From: Loripinus fragilis
Lineage: Eukaryota > Mollusca > Bivalvia > Lucinida > Lucinidae
Length of the DNA: 64,000 nucleotides
Direction: 5' to 3'
Assembly (NCBI GenBank): GCA_964019695.1
Contig: OZ026522.1
Coordinates: 18,226,687-18,290,686, forward strand
Every line of letters starts with the position of its first letter. The first letter of the stretch is position 1. Position numbers and translations under genes: made by a program. This document shows, in pieces, positions 43,272 through 58,200 of the stretch. The notes under the pieces were generated by a model. The model searched no databases and was not told the DNA's origin. It saw only the letters and a list, made by a program, of their open reading frames with translations.

Positions 43272-46200
43272 AGGTAGCAAACCACTGATCGGATCAGCTG
43301 GGCCTGGGCAAATTTGATAATATAAGGGGGTACCCTTCAATTCTTGGCTCTAAATACACTTTGTTGTATTTTATACTGTCAAGTGCTGTTTCTGTGTGCC
43401 TGGGAATGTTTGAGCATCAATAAAAAGCATTTTTTGGCAACTGAAAATACTAAATGTGGCTATCCGGCTAAAATACGAATGTGTGGCTCGGCCTGGAAAT
43501 GCATCTGAATTCTACTTTCATTTTCATATACACAAACTCGAAGCTGATTATCAAAAAAACGAGGTGGGAGGCAGGTATTGAGTTGTAAATGTTGCACATG
43601 ATCATGGAGATTTCTGCATGATTTAGCAAGATTTAAGTGGCTTGCTCGAGCACACTGTCCAGCAGGGGCATCCGATTTGGTACATTTTGTCGTAAAAATT
43701 GCCGTCGAAAAAGTGGGGTCCGAGAAGATTTCTATGCTATTGGCTCTCTTCTGTAAGATCAACTTTAGTGTTTTATTTCTCTAGAATCCACAAAAACATC
43801 TCTAATCTTGATTTAGATTGAAGAGAATTGGCTTTTAAACTTGAAACTGGTCGCAATCAGAATTTATCTTAGTGCCCCCTCCGGCACGCTCTGGGGTCTC
43901 CGTTTGATGGTGGTTTGCTACCTTTAAGCACAAACAGTGATTTTCAAGTTTCCATTTCAGATGTAAATAAAGCAGGCTTTGCACACCTCGTCAGCTGTCC
44001 GCTAAGGATATAGCATGATTTTGATTCTTGTGCGCAAGTATTTTTCACAGGAGGGGAAATCGCACAGTTGGTGTCGGGGTAAAGAATTTGTGCCTGTGGC
44101 TCTTTTCGGAACAGGGTGATATTCTACAACAGCTGTCAAAAGGTCATAGAGTATTTCAGCCAACTTTCCTATACACTGTATGTCTGCATAAGCTCCAAAT
44201 TTGTGATTTTTTTCAAAAATTCTCAAATTAGGAGCAAAAAAGTTTTCTTAAAGGTAGCAAACCACTGATCGGATCAGCTGGGCCTGGGCAAATTTGATAA
44301 TATAAGGGGGTACCCTTCAATTCTTGGCTCTAAATACACTTTGTTGTATTTTATACTGTCAAGTGCTGTTTCTGTGTGCCTGGGAATGTTTGAGCATCAA
44401 TAAAAAGCATTTTTTGGCAACTGAAAATACTAAATGTGGCTATCCGGCTAAAATACGAATGTGTGGCTCGGCCTGGAAATGCATCTGAATTCTACTTTCA
44501 TTTTCATATACACAAACTCGAAGCTGATTATCAAAAAAACGAGGTGGGAGGCAGGTATTGAGTTGTAAATGTTGCACATGATCATGGAGATTTCTGCATG
44601 ATTTAGCAAGATTTAAGTGGCTTGCTCGAGCACACTGTCCAGCAGGGGCATCCGATTTGGTACATTTTGTCGTAAAAATTGCCGTCGAAAAAGTGGGGTC
44701 CGAGAAGATTTCTATGCTATTGGCTCTCTTCTGTAAGATCAACTTTAGTGTTTTATTTCTCTAGAATCCACAAAAACATCTCTAATCTTGATTTAGATTG
44801 AAGAGAATTGGCTTTTAAACTTGAAACTGGTCGCAATCAGAATTTATCTTAGTGCCCCCTCCGGCACGCTCTGGGGTCTCCGTTTGATGGTGGTTTGCTA
44901 CCTTTAAGCACAAACAGTGATTTTCAAGTTTCCATTTCAGATGTAAATAAAGCAGGCTTTGCACACCTCGTCAGCTGTCCGCTAAGGATATAGCATGATT
45001 TTGATTCTTGTGCGCAAGTATTTTTCACAGGAGGGGAAATCGCACAGTTGGTGTCGGGGTAAAGAATTTGTGCCTGTGGCTCTTTTCGGAACAGGGTGAT
45101 ATTCTACAACAGCTGTCAAAAGGTCATAGAGTATTTCAGCCAACTTTCCTATACACTGTATGTCTGCATAAGCTCCAAATTTGTGATTTTTTTCAAAAAT
45201 TCTCAAATTAGGAGCAAAAAAGTTTTCTTAAAGGTAGCAAACCACTGATCGGATCAGCTGGGCCTGGGCAAATTTGATAATATAAGGGGGTACCCTTCAA
45301 TTCTTGGCTCTAAATACACTTTGTTGTATTTTATACTGTCAAGTGCTGTTTCTGTGTGCCTGGGAATGTTTGAGCATCAATAAAAAGCATTTTTTGGCAA
45401 CTGAAAATACTAAATGTGGCTATCCGGCTAAAATACGAATGTGTGGCTCGGCCTGGAAATGCATCTGAATTCTACTTTCATTTTCATATACACAAACTCG
45501 AAGCTGATTATCAAAAAAACGAGGTGGGAGGCAGGTATTGAGTTGTAAATGTTGCACATGATCATGGAGATTTCTGCATGATTTAGCAAGATTTAAGTGG
45601 CTTGCTCGAGCACACTGTCCAGCAGGGGCATCCGATTTGGTACATTTTGTCGTAAAAATTGCCGTCGAAAAAGTGGGGTCCGAGAAGATTTCTATGCTAT
45701 TGGCTCTCTTCTGTAAGATCAACTTTAGTGTTTTATTTCTCTAGAATCCACAAAAACATCTCTAATCTTGATTTAGATTGAAGAGAATTGGCTTTTAAAC
45801 TTGAAACTGGTCGCAATCAGAATTTATCTTAGTGCCCCCTCCGGCACGCTCTGGGGTCTCCGTTTGATGGTGGTTTGCTACCTTTAAGCACAAACAGTGA
45901 TTTTCAAGTTTCCATTTCAGATGTAAATAAAGCAGGCTTTGCACACCTCGTCAGCTGTCCGCTAAGGATATAGCATGATTTTGATTCTTGTGCGCAAGTA
46001 TTTTTCACAGGAGGGGAAATCGCACAGTTGGTGTCGGGGTAAAGAATTTGTGCCTGTGGCTCTTTTCGGAACAGGGTGATATTCTACAACAGCTGTCAAA
46101 AGGTCATAGAGTATTTCAGCCAACTTTCCTATACACTGTATGTCTGCATAAGCTCCAAATTTGTGATTTTTTTCAAAAATTCTCAAATTAGGAGCAAAAA

Positions 46201-49200
46201 AGTTTTCTTAAAGGTAGCAAACCACTGATCGGATCAGCTGGGCCTGGGCAAATTTGATAATATAAGGGGGTACCCTTCAATTCTTGGCTCTAAATACACT
46301 TTGTTGTATTTTATACTGTCAAGTGCTGTTTCTGTGTGCCTGGGAATGTTTGAGCATCAATAAAAAGCATTTTTTGGCAACTGAAAATACTAAATGTGGC
46401 TATCCGGCTAAAATACGAATGTGTGGCTCGGCCTGGAAATGCATCTGAATTCTACTTTCATTTTCATATACACAAACTCGAAGCTGATTATCAAAAAAAC
46501 GAGGTGGGAGGCAGGTATTGAGTTGTAAATGTTGCACATGATCATGGAGATTTCTGCATGATTTAGCAAGATTTAAGTGGCTTGCTCGAGCACACTGTCC
46601 AGCAGGGGCATCCGATTTGGTACATTTTGTCGTAAAAATTGCCGTCGAAAAAGTGGGGTCCAAGAAGATTTCTATGCTATTGGCTCTCTTCTGTAAGATC
46701 AACTTTAGTGTTTTATTTCTCTAGAATCCACAAAAACATCTCTAATCTTGATTTAGATTGAAGAGAATTGGCTTTTAAACTTGAAACTGGTCGCAATCAG
46801 AATTTATCTTAGTGCCCCCTCCGGCACGCTCTGGGGTCTCCGTTTGATGGTGGTTTGCTACCTTTAAGCACAAACAGTGATTTTCAAGTTTCCATTTCAG
46901 ATGTAAATAAAGCAGGCTTTGCACACCTCGTCAGCTGTCCGCTAAGGATATAGCATGATTTTGATTCTTGTGCGCAAGTATTTTTCACAGGAGGGGAAAT
47001 CGCACAGTTGGTGTCGGGGTAAAGAATTTGTGCCTGTGGCTCTTTTCGGAACAGGGTGATATTCTACAACAGCTGTCAAAAGGTCATAGAGTATTTCAGC
47101 CAACTTTCCTATACACTGTATGTCTGCATAAGCTCCAAATTTGTGATTTTTTTTCAAAAATTCTCAAATTAGGAGCAAAAAAGTTTTCTTAAAGGTAGCA
47201 AACCACTGATCGGATCAGCTGGGCCTGGGCAAATTTGATAATATAAGGGGGTACTCTTCAATTCTTGGCTCTAAATACACTTTGTTGTATTTTATACTGT
47301 CAAGTGCTGTTTCTGTGTGCCTGGGAATGTTTGAGCATCAATAAAAAGCATTTTTTGGCAACTGAAAATACTAAATGTGGCTATCCGGCTAAAATACGAA
47401 TGTGTGGCTCGGCCTGGAAATGCATCTGAATTCTACTTTCATTTTCATATACACAAACTCGAAGCTGATTATCAAAAAAACGAGGTGGGAGGCAGGTATT
47501 GAGTTGTAAATGTTGCACATGATCATGGAGATTTCTGCATGATTTAGCAAGATTTAAGTGGCTTGCTCGAGCACACTGTCCAGCAGGGGCATCCGATTTG
47601 GTACATTTTGTCGTAAAAATTGCCATCGAAAAAGTGGGGTCCGAGAAGATTTCTATGCTATTGGCTCTCTTCTGTAAGATCAACTTTAGTGTTTTATTTC
47701 TCTAGAATCCACAAAAACATCTCTAATCTTGATTTAGATTGAAGAGAATTGGCTTTTAAACTTGAAACTGGTCGCAATCAGAATTTATCTTAGTGCCCCC
47801 TCCGGCACGCTCTGGGGTCTCCGTTTGATGGTGGTTTGCTACCTTTAAGCACAAACAGTGATTTTCAAGTTTCCATTTCAGATGTAAATAAAGCAGGCTT
47901 TGCACACCTCGTCAGCTGTCCGCTAAGGATATAGCATGATTTTGATTCTTGTGCGCAAGTATTTTTCACAGGAGGGGAAATCGCACAGTTGGTGTCGGGG
48001 TAAAGAATTTGTGCCTGTGGCTCTTTTCGGAACAGGGTGATATTCTACAACAGCTGTCAAAAGGTCATAGAGTATTTCAGCCAACTTTCCTATACACTGT
48101 ATGTCTGCATAAGCTCCAAATTTGTGATTTTTTTCAAAAATTCTCAAATTAGGAGCAAAAAAGTTTTCTTAAAGGTAGCAAACCACTGATCGGATCAGCT
48201 GGGCCTGGGCAAATTTGATAATATAAGGGGGTACCCTTCAATTCTTGGCTCTAAATACACTTTGTTGTATTTTATACTGTCAAGTGCTGTTTCTGTGTGC
48301 CTGGGAATGTTTGAGCATCAATAAAAAGCATTTTTTGGCAACTGAAAATACTAAATGTGGCTATCCGGCTAAAATACGAATGTGTGGCTCGGCCTGGAAA
48401 TGCATCTGAATTCTACTTTCATTTTCATATACACAAACTCGAAGCTGATTATCAAAAAAACGAGGTGGGAGGCAGGTATTGAGTTGTAAATGTTGCACAT
48501 GATCATGGAGATTTCTGCATGATTTAGCAAGATTTAAGTGGCTTGCTCGAGCACACTGTCCAGCAGGGGCATCCGATTTGGTACATTTTGTCGTAAAAAT
48601 TGCCGTCGAAAAAGTGGGGTCCGAGAAGATTTCTATGCTATTGGCTCTCTTCTGTAAGATCAACTTTAGTGTTTTATTTCTCTAGAATCCACAAAAACAT
48701 CTCTAATCTTGATTTAGATTGAAGAGAATTGGCTTTTAAACTTGAAACTGGTCGCAATCAGAATTTATCTTAGTGCCCCCTCCGGCACGCTCTGGGGTCT
48801 CCGTTTGATGGTGGTTTGCTACCTTTAAGCACAAACAGTGATTTTCAAGTTTCCATTTCAGATGTAAATAAAGCAGGCTTTGCACACCTCGTCAGCTGTC
48901 CGCTAAGGATATAGCATGATTTTGATTCTTGTGCGCAAGTATTTTTCACAGGAGGGGAAATCGCACAGTTGGTGTCGGGGTAAAGAATTTGTGCCTGTGG
49001 CTCTTTTCGGAACAGGGTGATATTCTACAACAGCTGTCAAAAGGTCATAGAGTATTTCAGCCAACTTTCCTATACACTGTATGTCTGCATAAGCTCCAAA
49101 TTTGTGATTTTTTTCAAAAATTCTCAAATTAGGAGCAAAAAAGTTTTCTTTAAGCACAAACAGTGATTTTCAAGTTTCCATTTCAGATGTAAATAAAGCA

Positions 49201-52200
49201 GGCTTTGCACACCTCGTCAGCTGTCCGCTAAGGATATAGCATGATTTTGATTCTTGTGCGCAAGTATTTTTCACAGGAGGGGAAATTGCACAGTTGGTGT
49301 CGGGGTAAAGAATTTGTGCCTGTGGCTCTTTTCGGAACAGGGTGATATTCTACAACAGCTGTCAAAAGGTCATAGAGTATTTCAGCCAACTTTCCTATAC
49401 ACTGTATGTCTGCATAAGCTCCAAATTTGTGATTTTTTTCAAAAATTCTCAAATTAGGAGCAAAAAAGTTTTCTTAAAGGTAGCAAACCACTGATCGGAT
49501 CAGCTGGGCCTGGGCAAATTTGATAATATAAGGGGGTACCCTTCAATTCTTGGCTCTAAATACACTTTGTTGTATTTTATACTGTCAAGTGCTGTTTCTG
49601 TGTGCCTGGGAATGTTTGAGCATCAATAAAAAGCATTTTTTGGCAACTGAAAATACTAAATGTGGCTATCCGGCTAAAATACGAATGTGTGGCTCGGCCT
49701 GGAAATGCATCTGAATTCTACTTTCATTTTCATATACACAAACTCGAAGCTGATTATCAAAAAAACGAGGTGGGAGGCAGGTATTGAGTTGTAAATGTTG
49801 CACATGATCATGGAGATTTCTGCATGATTTAGCAAGATTTAAGTGGCTTGCTCGAGCACACTGTCCAGCAGGGGCATCCGATTTGGTACATTTTGTCGTA
49901 AAAATTGCCGTCGAAAAAGTGGGGTCCGAGAAGATTTCTATGCTATTGGCTCTCTTCTGTAAGATCAACTTTAGTGTTTTATTTCTCTAGAATCCACAAA
50001 AACATCTCTAATCTTGATTTAGATTGAAGAGAATTGGCTTTTAAACTTGAAACTGGTCGCAATCAGAATTTATCTTAGTGCCCCCTCCGGCACGCTCTGG
50101 GGTCTCCGTTTGATGGTGGTTTGCTACCTTTAAGCACAAACAGTGATTTTCAAGTTTCCATTTCAGATGTAAATAAAGCAGGCTTTGCACACCTCGTCAG
50201 CTGTCCGCTAAGGATATAGCATGATTTTGATTCTTGTGCGCAAGTATTTTTCACAGGAGGGGAAATTGCACAGTTGGTGTCGGGGTAAAGAATTTGTGCC
50301 TGTGGCTCTTTTCGGAACAGGGTGATATTCTACAACAGCTGTCAAAAGGTCATAGAGTATTTCAGCCAACTTTCCTATACACTGTATGTCTGCATAAGCT
50401 CCAAATTTGTGATTTTTTTCAAAAATTCTCAAATTAGGAGCAAAAAAGTTTTCTTAAAGGTAGCAAACCACTGATCGGATCAGCTGGGCCTGGGCAAATT
50501 TGATAATATAAGGGGGTACCCTTCAATTCTTGGCTCTAAATACACTTTGTTGTATTTTATACTGTCAAGTGCTGTTTCTGTGTGCCTGGGAATGTTTGAG
50601 CATCAATAAAAAGCATTTTTTGGCAACTGAAAATACTAAATGTGGCTATCCGGCTAAAATACGAATGTGTGGCTCGGCCTGGAAATGCATCTGAATTCTA
50701 CTTTCATTTTCATATACACAAACTCGAAGCTGATTATCAAAAAAACGAGGTGGGAGGCAGGTATTGAGTTGTAAATGTTGCACATGATCATGGAGATTTC
50801 TGCATGATTTAGCAAGATTTAAGTGGCTTGCTCGAGCACACTGTCCAGCAGGGGCATCCGATTTGGTACATTTTGTCGTAAAAATTGCCGTCGAAAAAGT
50901 GGGGTCCGAGAAGATTTCTATGCTATTGGCTCTCTTCTGTAAGATCAACTTTAGTGTTTTATTTCTCTAGAATCCACAAAAACATCTCTAATCTTGATTT
51001 AGATTGAAGAGAATTGGCTTTTAAACTTGAAACTGGTCGCAATCAGAATTTATCTTAGTGCCCCCTCCGGCACGCTCTGGGGTCTCCGTTTGATGGTGGT
51101 TTGCTACCTTTAAGCACAAACAGTGATTTTCAAGTTTCCATTTCAGATGTAAATAAAGCAGGCTTTGCACACCTCGTCAGCTGTCCGCTAAGGATATAGC
51201 ATGATTTTGATTCTTGTGCGCAAGTATTTTTCACAGGAGGGGAAATCGCACAGTTGGTGTCGGGGTAAAGAATTTGTGCCTGTGGCTCTTTTCGGAACAG
51301 GGTGATATTCTACAACAGCTGTCAAAAGGTCATAGAGTATTTCAGCCAACTTTCCTATACACTGTATGTCTGCATAAGCTCCAAATTTGTGATTTTTTTC
51401 AAAAATTCTCAAATTAGGAGCAAAAAAGTTTTCTTAAAGGTAGCAAACCACTGATCGGATCAGCTGGGCCTGGGCAAATTTGATAATATAAGGGGGTACC
51501 CTTCAATTCTTGGCTCTAAATACACTTTGTTGTATTTTATACTGTCAAGTGCTGTTTCTGTGTGCCTGGGAATGTTTGAGCATCAATAAAAAGCATTTTT
51601 TGGCAACTGAAAATACTAAATGTGGCTATCCGGCTAAAATACGAATGTGTGGCTCGGCCTGGAAATGCATCTGAATTCTACTTTCATTTTCATATACACA
51701 AACTCGAAGCTGATTATCAAAAAAACGAGGTGGGAGGCAGGTATTGAGTTGTAAATGTTGCACATGATCATGGAGATTTCTGCATGATTTAGCAAGATTT
51801 AAGTGGCTTGCTCGAGCACACTGTCCAGCAGGGGCATCCGATTTGGTACATTTTGTCGTAAAAATTGCCGTCGAAAAAGTGGGGTCCGAGAAGATTTCTA
51901 TGCTATTGGCTCTCTTCTGTAAGATCAACTTTAGTGTTTTATTTCTCTAGAATCCACAAAAACATCTCTAATCTTGATTTAGATTGAAGAGAATTGGCTT
52001 TTAAACTTGAAACTGGTCGCAATCAGAATTTATCTTAGTGCCCCCTCCGGCACGCTCTGGGGTCTCCGTTTGATGGTGGTTTGCTACCTTTAAGCACAAA
52101 CAGTGATTTTCAAGTTTCCATTTCAGATGTAAATAAAGCAGGCTTTGCACACCTCGTCAGCTGTCCGCTAAGGATATAGCATGATTTTGATTCTTGTGCG

Positions 52201-55200
52201 CAAGTATTTTTCACAGGAGGGGAAATCGCACAGTTGGTGTCGGGGTAAAGAATTTGTGCCTGTGGCTCTTTTCGGAACAGGGTGATATTCTACAACAGCT
52301 GTCAAAAGGTCATAGAGTATTTCAGCCAACTTTCCTATACACTGTATGTCTGCATAAGCTCCAAATTTGTGATTTTTTTCAAAAATTCTCAAATTAGGAG
52401 CAAAAAAGTTTTCTTAAAGCACAAACAGTGATTTTCAAGTTTCCATTTCAGATGTAAATAAAGCAGGCTTTGCACACCTCGTCAGCTGTCCGCTAAGGAT
52501 ATAGCATGATTTTGATTCTTGTGCGCAAGTATTTTTCACAGGAGGGGAAATCGCACAGTTGGTGTCGGGGTAAAGAATTTGTGCCTGTGGCTCTTTTCGG
52601 AACAGGGTGATATTCTACAACAGCTGTCAAAAGGTCATAGAGTATTTCAGCCAACTTTCCTATACACTGTATGTCTGCATAAGCTCCAAATTTGTGATTT
52701 TTTTCAAAAATTCTCAAATTAGGAGCAAAAAAGTTTTCTTAAAGGTAGCAAACCACTGATCGGATCAGCTGGGCCTGGGCAAATTTGATAATATAAGGGG
52801 GTACCCTTCAATTCTTGGCTCTAAATACACTTTGTTGTATTTTATACTGTCAAGTGCTGTTTCTGTGTGCCTGGGAATGTTTGAGCATCAATAAAAAGCA
52901 TTTTTTGGCAACTGAAAATACTAAATGTGGCTATCCGGCTAAAATACGAATGTGTGGCTCGGCCTGGAAATGCATCTGAATTCTACTTTCATTTTCATAT
53001 ACACAAACTCGAAGCTGATTATCAAAAAAACGAGGTGGGAGGCAGGTATTGAGTTGTAAATGTTGCACATGATCATGGAGATTTCTGCATGATTTAGCAA
53101 GATTTAAGTGGCTTGCTCGAGCACACTGTCCAGCAGGGGCATCCGATTTGGTACATTTTGTCGTAAAAATTGCCGTCGAAAAAGTGGGGTCCGAGAAGAT
53201 TTCTATGCTATTGGCTCTCTTCTGTAAGATCAACTTTAGTGTTTTATTTCTCTAGAATCCACAAAAACATCTCTAATCTTGATTTAGATTGAAGAGAATT
53301 GGCTTTTAAACTTGAAACTGGTCGCAATCAGAATTTATCTTAGTGCCCCCTCCGGCACGCTCTGGGGTCTCCGTTTGATGGTGGTTTGCTACCTTTAAGC
53401 ACAAACAGTGATTTTCAAGTTTCCATTTCAGATGTAAATAAAGCAGGCTTTGCACACCTCGTCAGCTGTCCGCTAAGGATATAGCATGATTTTGATTCTT
53501 GTGCGCAAGTATTTTTCACAGGAGGGGAAATCGCACAGTTGGTGTCGGGGTAAAGAATTTGTGCCTGTGGCTCTTTTCGGAACAGGGTGATATTCTACAA
53601 CAGCTGTCAAAAGGTCATAGAGTATTTCAGCCAACTTTCCTATACACTGTATGTCTGCATAAGCTCCAAATTTGTGATTTTTTTCAAAAATTCTCAAATT
53701 AGGAGCAAAAAAGTTTTCTTAAAGGTAGCAAACCACTGATCGGATCAGCTGGGCCTGGGCAAATTTGATAATATAAGGGGGTACCCTTCAATTCTTGGCT
53801 CTAAATACACTTTGTTGTATTTTATACTGTCAAGTGCTGTTTCTGTGTGCCTGGGAATGTTTGAGCATCAATAAAAAGCATTTTTTGGCAACTGAAAATA
53901 CTAAATGTGGCTATCCGGCTAAAATACGAATGTGTGGCTCGGCCTGGAAATGCATCTGAATTCTACTTTCATTTTCATATACACAAACTCGAAGCTGATT
54001 ATCAAAAAAACGAGGTGGGAGGCAGGTATTGAGTTGTAAATGTTGCACATGATCATGGAGATTTCTGCATGATTTAGCAAGATTTAAGTGGCTTGCTCGA
54101 GCACACTGTCCAGCAGGGGCATCCGATTTTGTACATTTTGTCGTAAAAATTGCCGTCGAAAAAGTGGGGTCCGAGAAGATTTCTATGCTATTGGCTCTCT
54201 TCTGTAAGATCAACTTTAGTGTTTTATTTCTCTAGAATCCACAAAAACATCTCTAATCTTGATTTAGATTGAAGAGAATTGGCTTTTGAACTTGAAACTG
54301 GTCGCAATCAGAATTTATCTTAGTGCCCCCTCCGGCACGCTCTGGGGTCTCCGTTTGATGGTGGTTTGCTACCTTTAAGCACAAACAGTGATTTTCAAGT
54401 TTCCATTTCAGATGTAAATAAAGCAGGCTTTGCACACCTCGTCAGCTGTCCGCTAAGGATATAGCATGATTTTGATTCTTGTGCGCAAGTATTTTTCACA
54501 GGAGGGGAAATCGCACAGTTGGTGTCGGGGTAAAGAATTTGTGCCTGTGGCTCTTTTCGGAACAGGGTGATATTCTACAACAGCTGTCAAAAGGTCATAG
54601 AGTATTTCAGCCAACTTTCCTATACACTGTATGTCTGCATAAGCTCCAAATTTGTGATTTTTTTCAAAAATTCTCAAATTAGGAGCAAAAAAGTTTTCTT
54701 AAAGGTAGCAAACCACTGATCGGATCAGCTGGGCCTGGGCAAATTTGATAATATAAGGGGGTACCCTTCAATTCTTGGCTCTAAATACACTTTGTTGTAT
54801 TTTATACTGTCAAGTGCTGTTTCTGTGTGCCTGGGAATGTTTGAGCATCAATAAAAAGCATTTTTTGGCAACTGAAAATACTAAATGTGGCTATCCGGCT
54901 AAAATACGAATGTGTGGCTCGGCCTGGAAATGCATCTGAATTCTACTTTCATTTTCATATACACAAACTCGAAGCTGATTATCAAAAAAACGAGGTGGGA
55001 GGCAGGTATTGAGTTGTAAATGTTGCACATGATCATGGAGATTTCTGCATGATTTAGCAAGATTTAAGTGGCTTGCTCGAGCACACTGTCCAGCAGGGGC
55101 ATCCGATTTGGTACATTTTGTCGTAAAAATTGCCGTCGAAAAAGTGGGGTCCGAGAAGATTTCTATGCTATTGGCTCTCTTCTGTAAGATCAACTTTAGT

Positions 55201-58200
55201 GTTTTATTTCTCTAGAATCCACAAAAACATCTCTAATCTTGATTTAGATTGAAGAGAATTGGCTTTTAAACTTGAAACTGGTCGCAATCAGAATTTATCT
55301 TAGTGCCCCCTCCGGCACGCTCTGGGGTCTCCGTTTGATGGTGGTTTGCTACCTTTAAGCACAAACAGTGATTTTCAAGTTTCCATTTCAGATGTAAATA
55401 AAGCAGGCTTTGCACACCTCGTCAGCTGTCCGCTAAGGATATAGCATGATTTTGATTCTTGTGCGCAAGTATTTTTCACAGGAGGGGAAATCGCACAGTT
55501 GGTGTCGGGGTAAAGAATTTGTGCCTGTGGCTCTTTTCGGAACAGGGTGATATTCTACAACAGCTGTCAAAAGGTCATAGAGTATTTCAGCCAACTTTCC
55601 TATACACTGTATGTCTGCATAAGCTCCAAATTTGTGATTTTTTTCAAAAATTCTCAAATTAGGAGCAAAAAAGTTTTCTTAAAGGTAGCAAACCACTGAT
55701 CGGATCAGCTGGGCCTGGGCAAATTTGATAATATAAGGGGGTACCCTTCAATTCTTGGCTCTAAATACACTTTGTTGTATTTTATACTGTCAAGTGCTGT
55801 TTCTGTGTGCCTGGGAATGTTTGAGCATCAATAAAAAGCATTTTTTGGCAACTGAAAATACTAAATGTGGCTATCCGGCTAAAATACGAATGTGTGGCTC
55901 GGCCTGGAAATGCATCTGAATTCTACTTTCATTTTCATATACACAAACTCGAAGCTGATTATCAAAAAAAACGAGGTGGGAGGCAGGTATTGAGTTGTAA
56001 ATGTTGCACATGATCATGGAGATTTCTGCATGATTTAGCAAGATTTAAGTGGCTTGCTCGAGCACACTGTCCAGCAGGGGCATCCGATTTGGTACATTTT
56101 GTCGTAAAAATTGCCGTCGAAAAAGTGGGGTCCGAGAAGATTTCTATGCTATTGGCTCTCTTCTGTAAGATCAACTTTAGTGTTTTATTTCTCTAGAATC
56201 CACAAAAACATCTCTAATCTTGATTTAGATTGAAGAGAATTGGCTTTTAAACTTGAAACTGGTCGCAATCAGAATTTATCTTAGTGCCCCCTCCGGCACG
56301 CTCTGGGGTCTCCGTTTGATGGTGGTTTGCTACCTTTAAGCACAAACAGTGATTTTCAAGTTTCCATTTCAGATGTAAATAAAGCAGGCTTTGCACACCT
56401 CGTCAGCTGTCCGCTAAGGATATAGCATGATTTTGATTCTTGTGCGCAAGTATTTTTCACAGGAGGGGAAATCGCACAGTTGGTGTCGGGGTAAAGAATT
56501 TGTGCCTGTGGCTCTTTTCGGAACAGGGTGATATTCTACAACAGCTGTCAAAAGGTCATAGAGTATTTCAGCCAACTTTCCTATACACTGTATGTCTGCA
56601 TAAGCTCCAAATTTGTGATTTTTTTCAAAAATTCTCAAATTAGGAGCAAAAAAGTTTTCTTAAAGGTAGCAAACCACTGATCGGATCAGCTGGGCCTGGG
56701 CAAATTTGATAATATAAGGGGGTACCCTTCAATTCTTGGCTCTAAATACACTTTGTTGTATTTTATACTGTCAAGTGCTGTTTCTGTGTGCCTGGGAATG
56801 TTTGAGCATCAATAAAAAGCATTTTTTGGCAACTGAAAATACTAAATGTGGCTATCCGGCTAAAATACGAATGTGTGGCTCGGCCTGGAAATGCATCTGA
56901 ATTCTACTTTCATTTTCATATACACAAACTCGAAGCTGATTATCAAAAAAACGAGGTGGGAGGCAGGTATTGAGTTGTAAATGTTGCACATGATCATGGA
57001 GATTTCTGCATGATTTAGCAAGATTTAAGTGGCTTGCTCGAGCACACTGTCCAGCAGGGGCATCCGATTTGGTACATTTTGTCGTAAAAATTGCCGTCGA
57101 AAAAGTGGGGTCCGAGAAGATTTCTATGCTATTGGCTCTCTTCTGTAAGATCAACTTTAGTGTTTTATTTCTCTAGAATCCACAAAAACATCTCTAATCT
57201 TGATTTAGATTGAAGAGAATTGGCTTTTAAACTTGAAACTGGTCGCAATCAGAATTTATCTTAGTGCCCCCTCCGGCACGCTCTGGGGTCTCCGTTTGAT
57301 GGTGGTTTGCTACCTTTAAGCACAAACAGTGATTTTCAAGTTTCCATTTCAGATGTAAATAAAGCAGGCTTTGCACACCTCGTCAGCTGTCCGCTAAGGA
57401 TATAGCATGATTTTGATTCTTGTGCGCAAGTATTTTTCACAGGAGGGGAAATCGCACAGTTGGTGTCGGGGTAAAGAATTTGTGCCTGTGGCTCTTTTCG
57501 GAACAGGGTGATATTCTACAACAGCTGTCAAAAGGTCATAGAGTATTTCAGCCAACTTTCCTATACACTGTATGTCTGCATAAGCTCCAAATTTGTGATT
57601 TTTTTCAAAAATTCTCAAATTAGGAGCAAAAAAGTTTTCTTAAAGGTAGCAAACCACTGATCGGATCAGCTGGGCCTGGGCAAATTTGATAATATAAGGG
57701 GGTACCCTTCAATTCTTGGCTCTAAATACACTTTGTTGTATTTTATACTGTCAAGTGCTGTTTCTGTGTGCCTGGGAATGTTTGAGCATCAATAAAAAGC
57801 ATTTTTTGGCAACTGAAAATACTAAATGTGGCTATCCGGCTAAAATACGAATGTGTGGCTCGGCCTGGAAATGCATCTGAATTCTACTTTCATTTTCATA
57901 TACACAAACTCGAAGCTGATTATCAAAAAAACGAGGTGGGAGGCAGGTATTGAGTTGTAAATGTTGCACATGATCATGGAGATTTCTGCATGATTTAGCA
58001 AGATTTAAGTGGCTTGCTCGAGCACACTGTCCAGCAGGGGCATCCGATTTGGTACATTTTGTCGTAAAAATTGCCGTCGAAAAAGTGGGGTCCGAGAAGA
58101 TTTCTATGCTATTGGCTCTCTTCTGTAAGATCAACTTTAGTGTTTTATTTCTCTAGAATCCACAAAAACATCTCTAATCTTGATTTAGATTGAAGAGAAT

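Noticed and set aside
42481..58134. Treating each satellite frame (100, 74 and 67 codons) as a separate gene
   Set aside because: They open at TTG or GTG rather than ATG, the plus- and minus-strand frames in B overlap each other, and all are copies of one repeat. Kept only as possible exon-like remnants.
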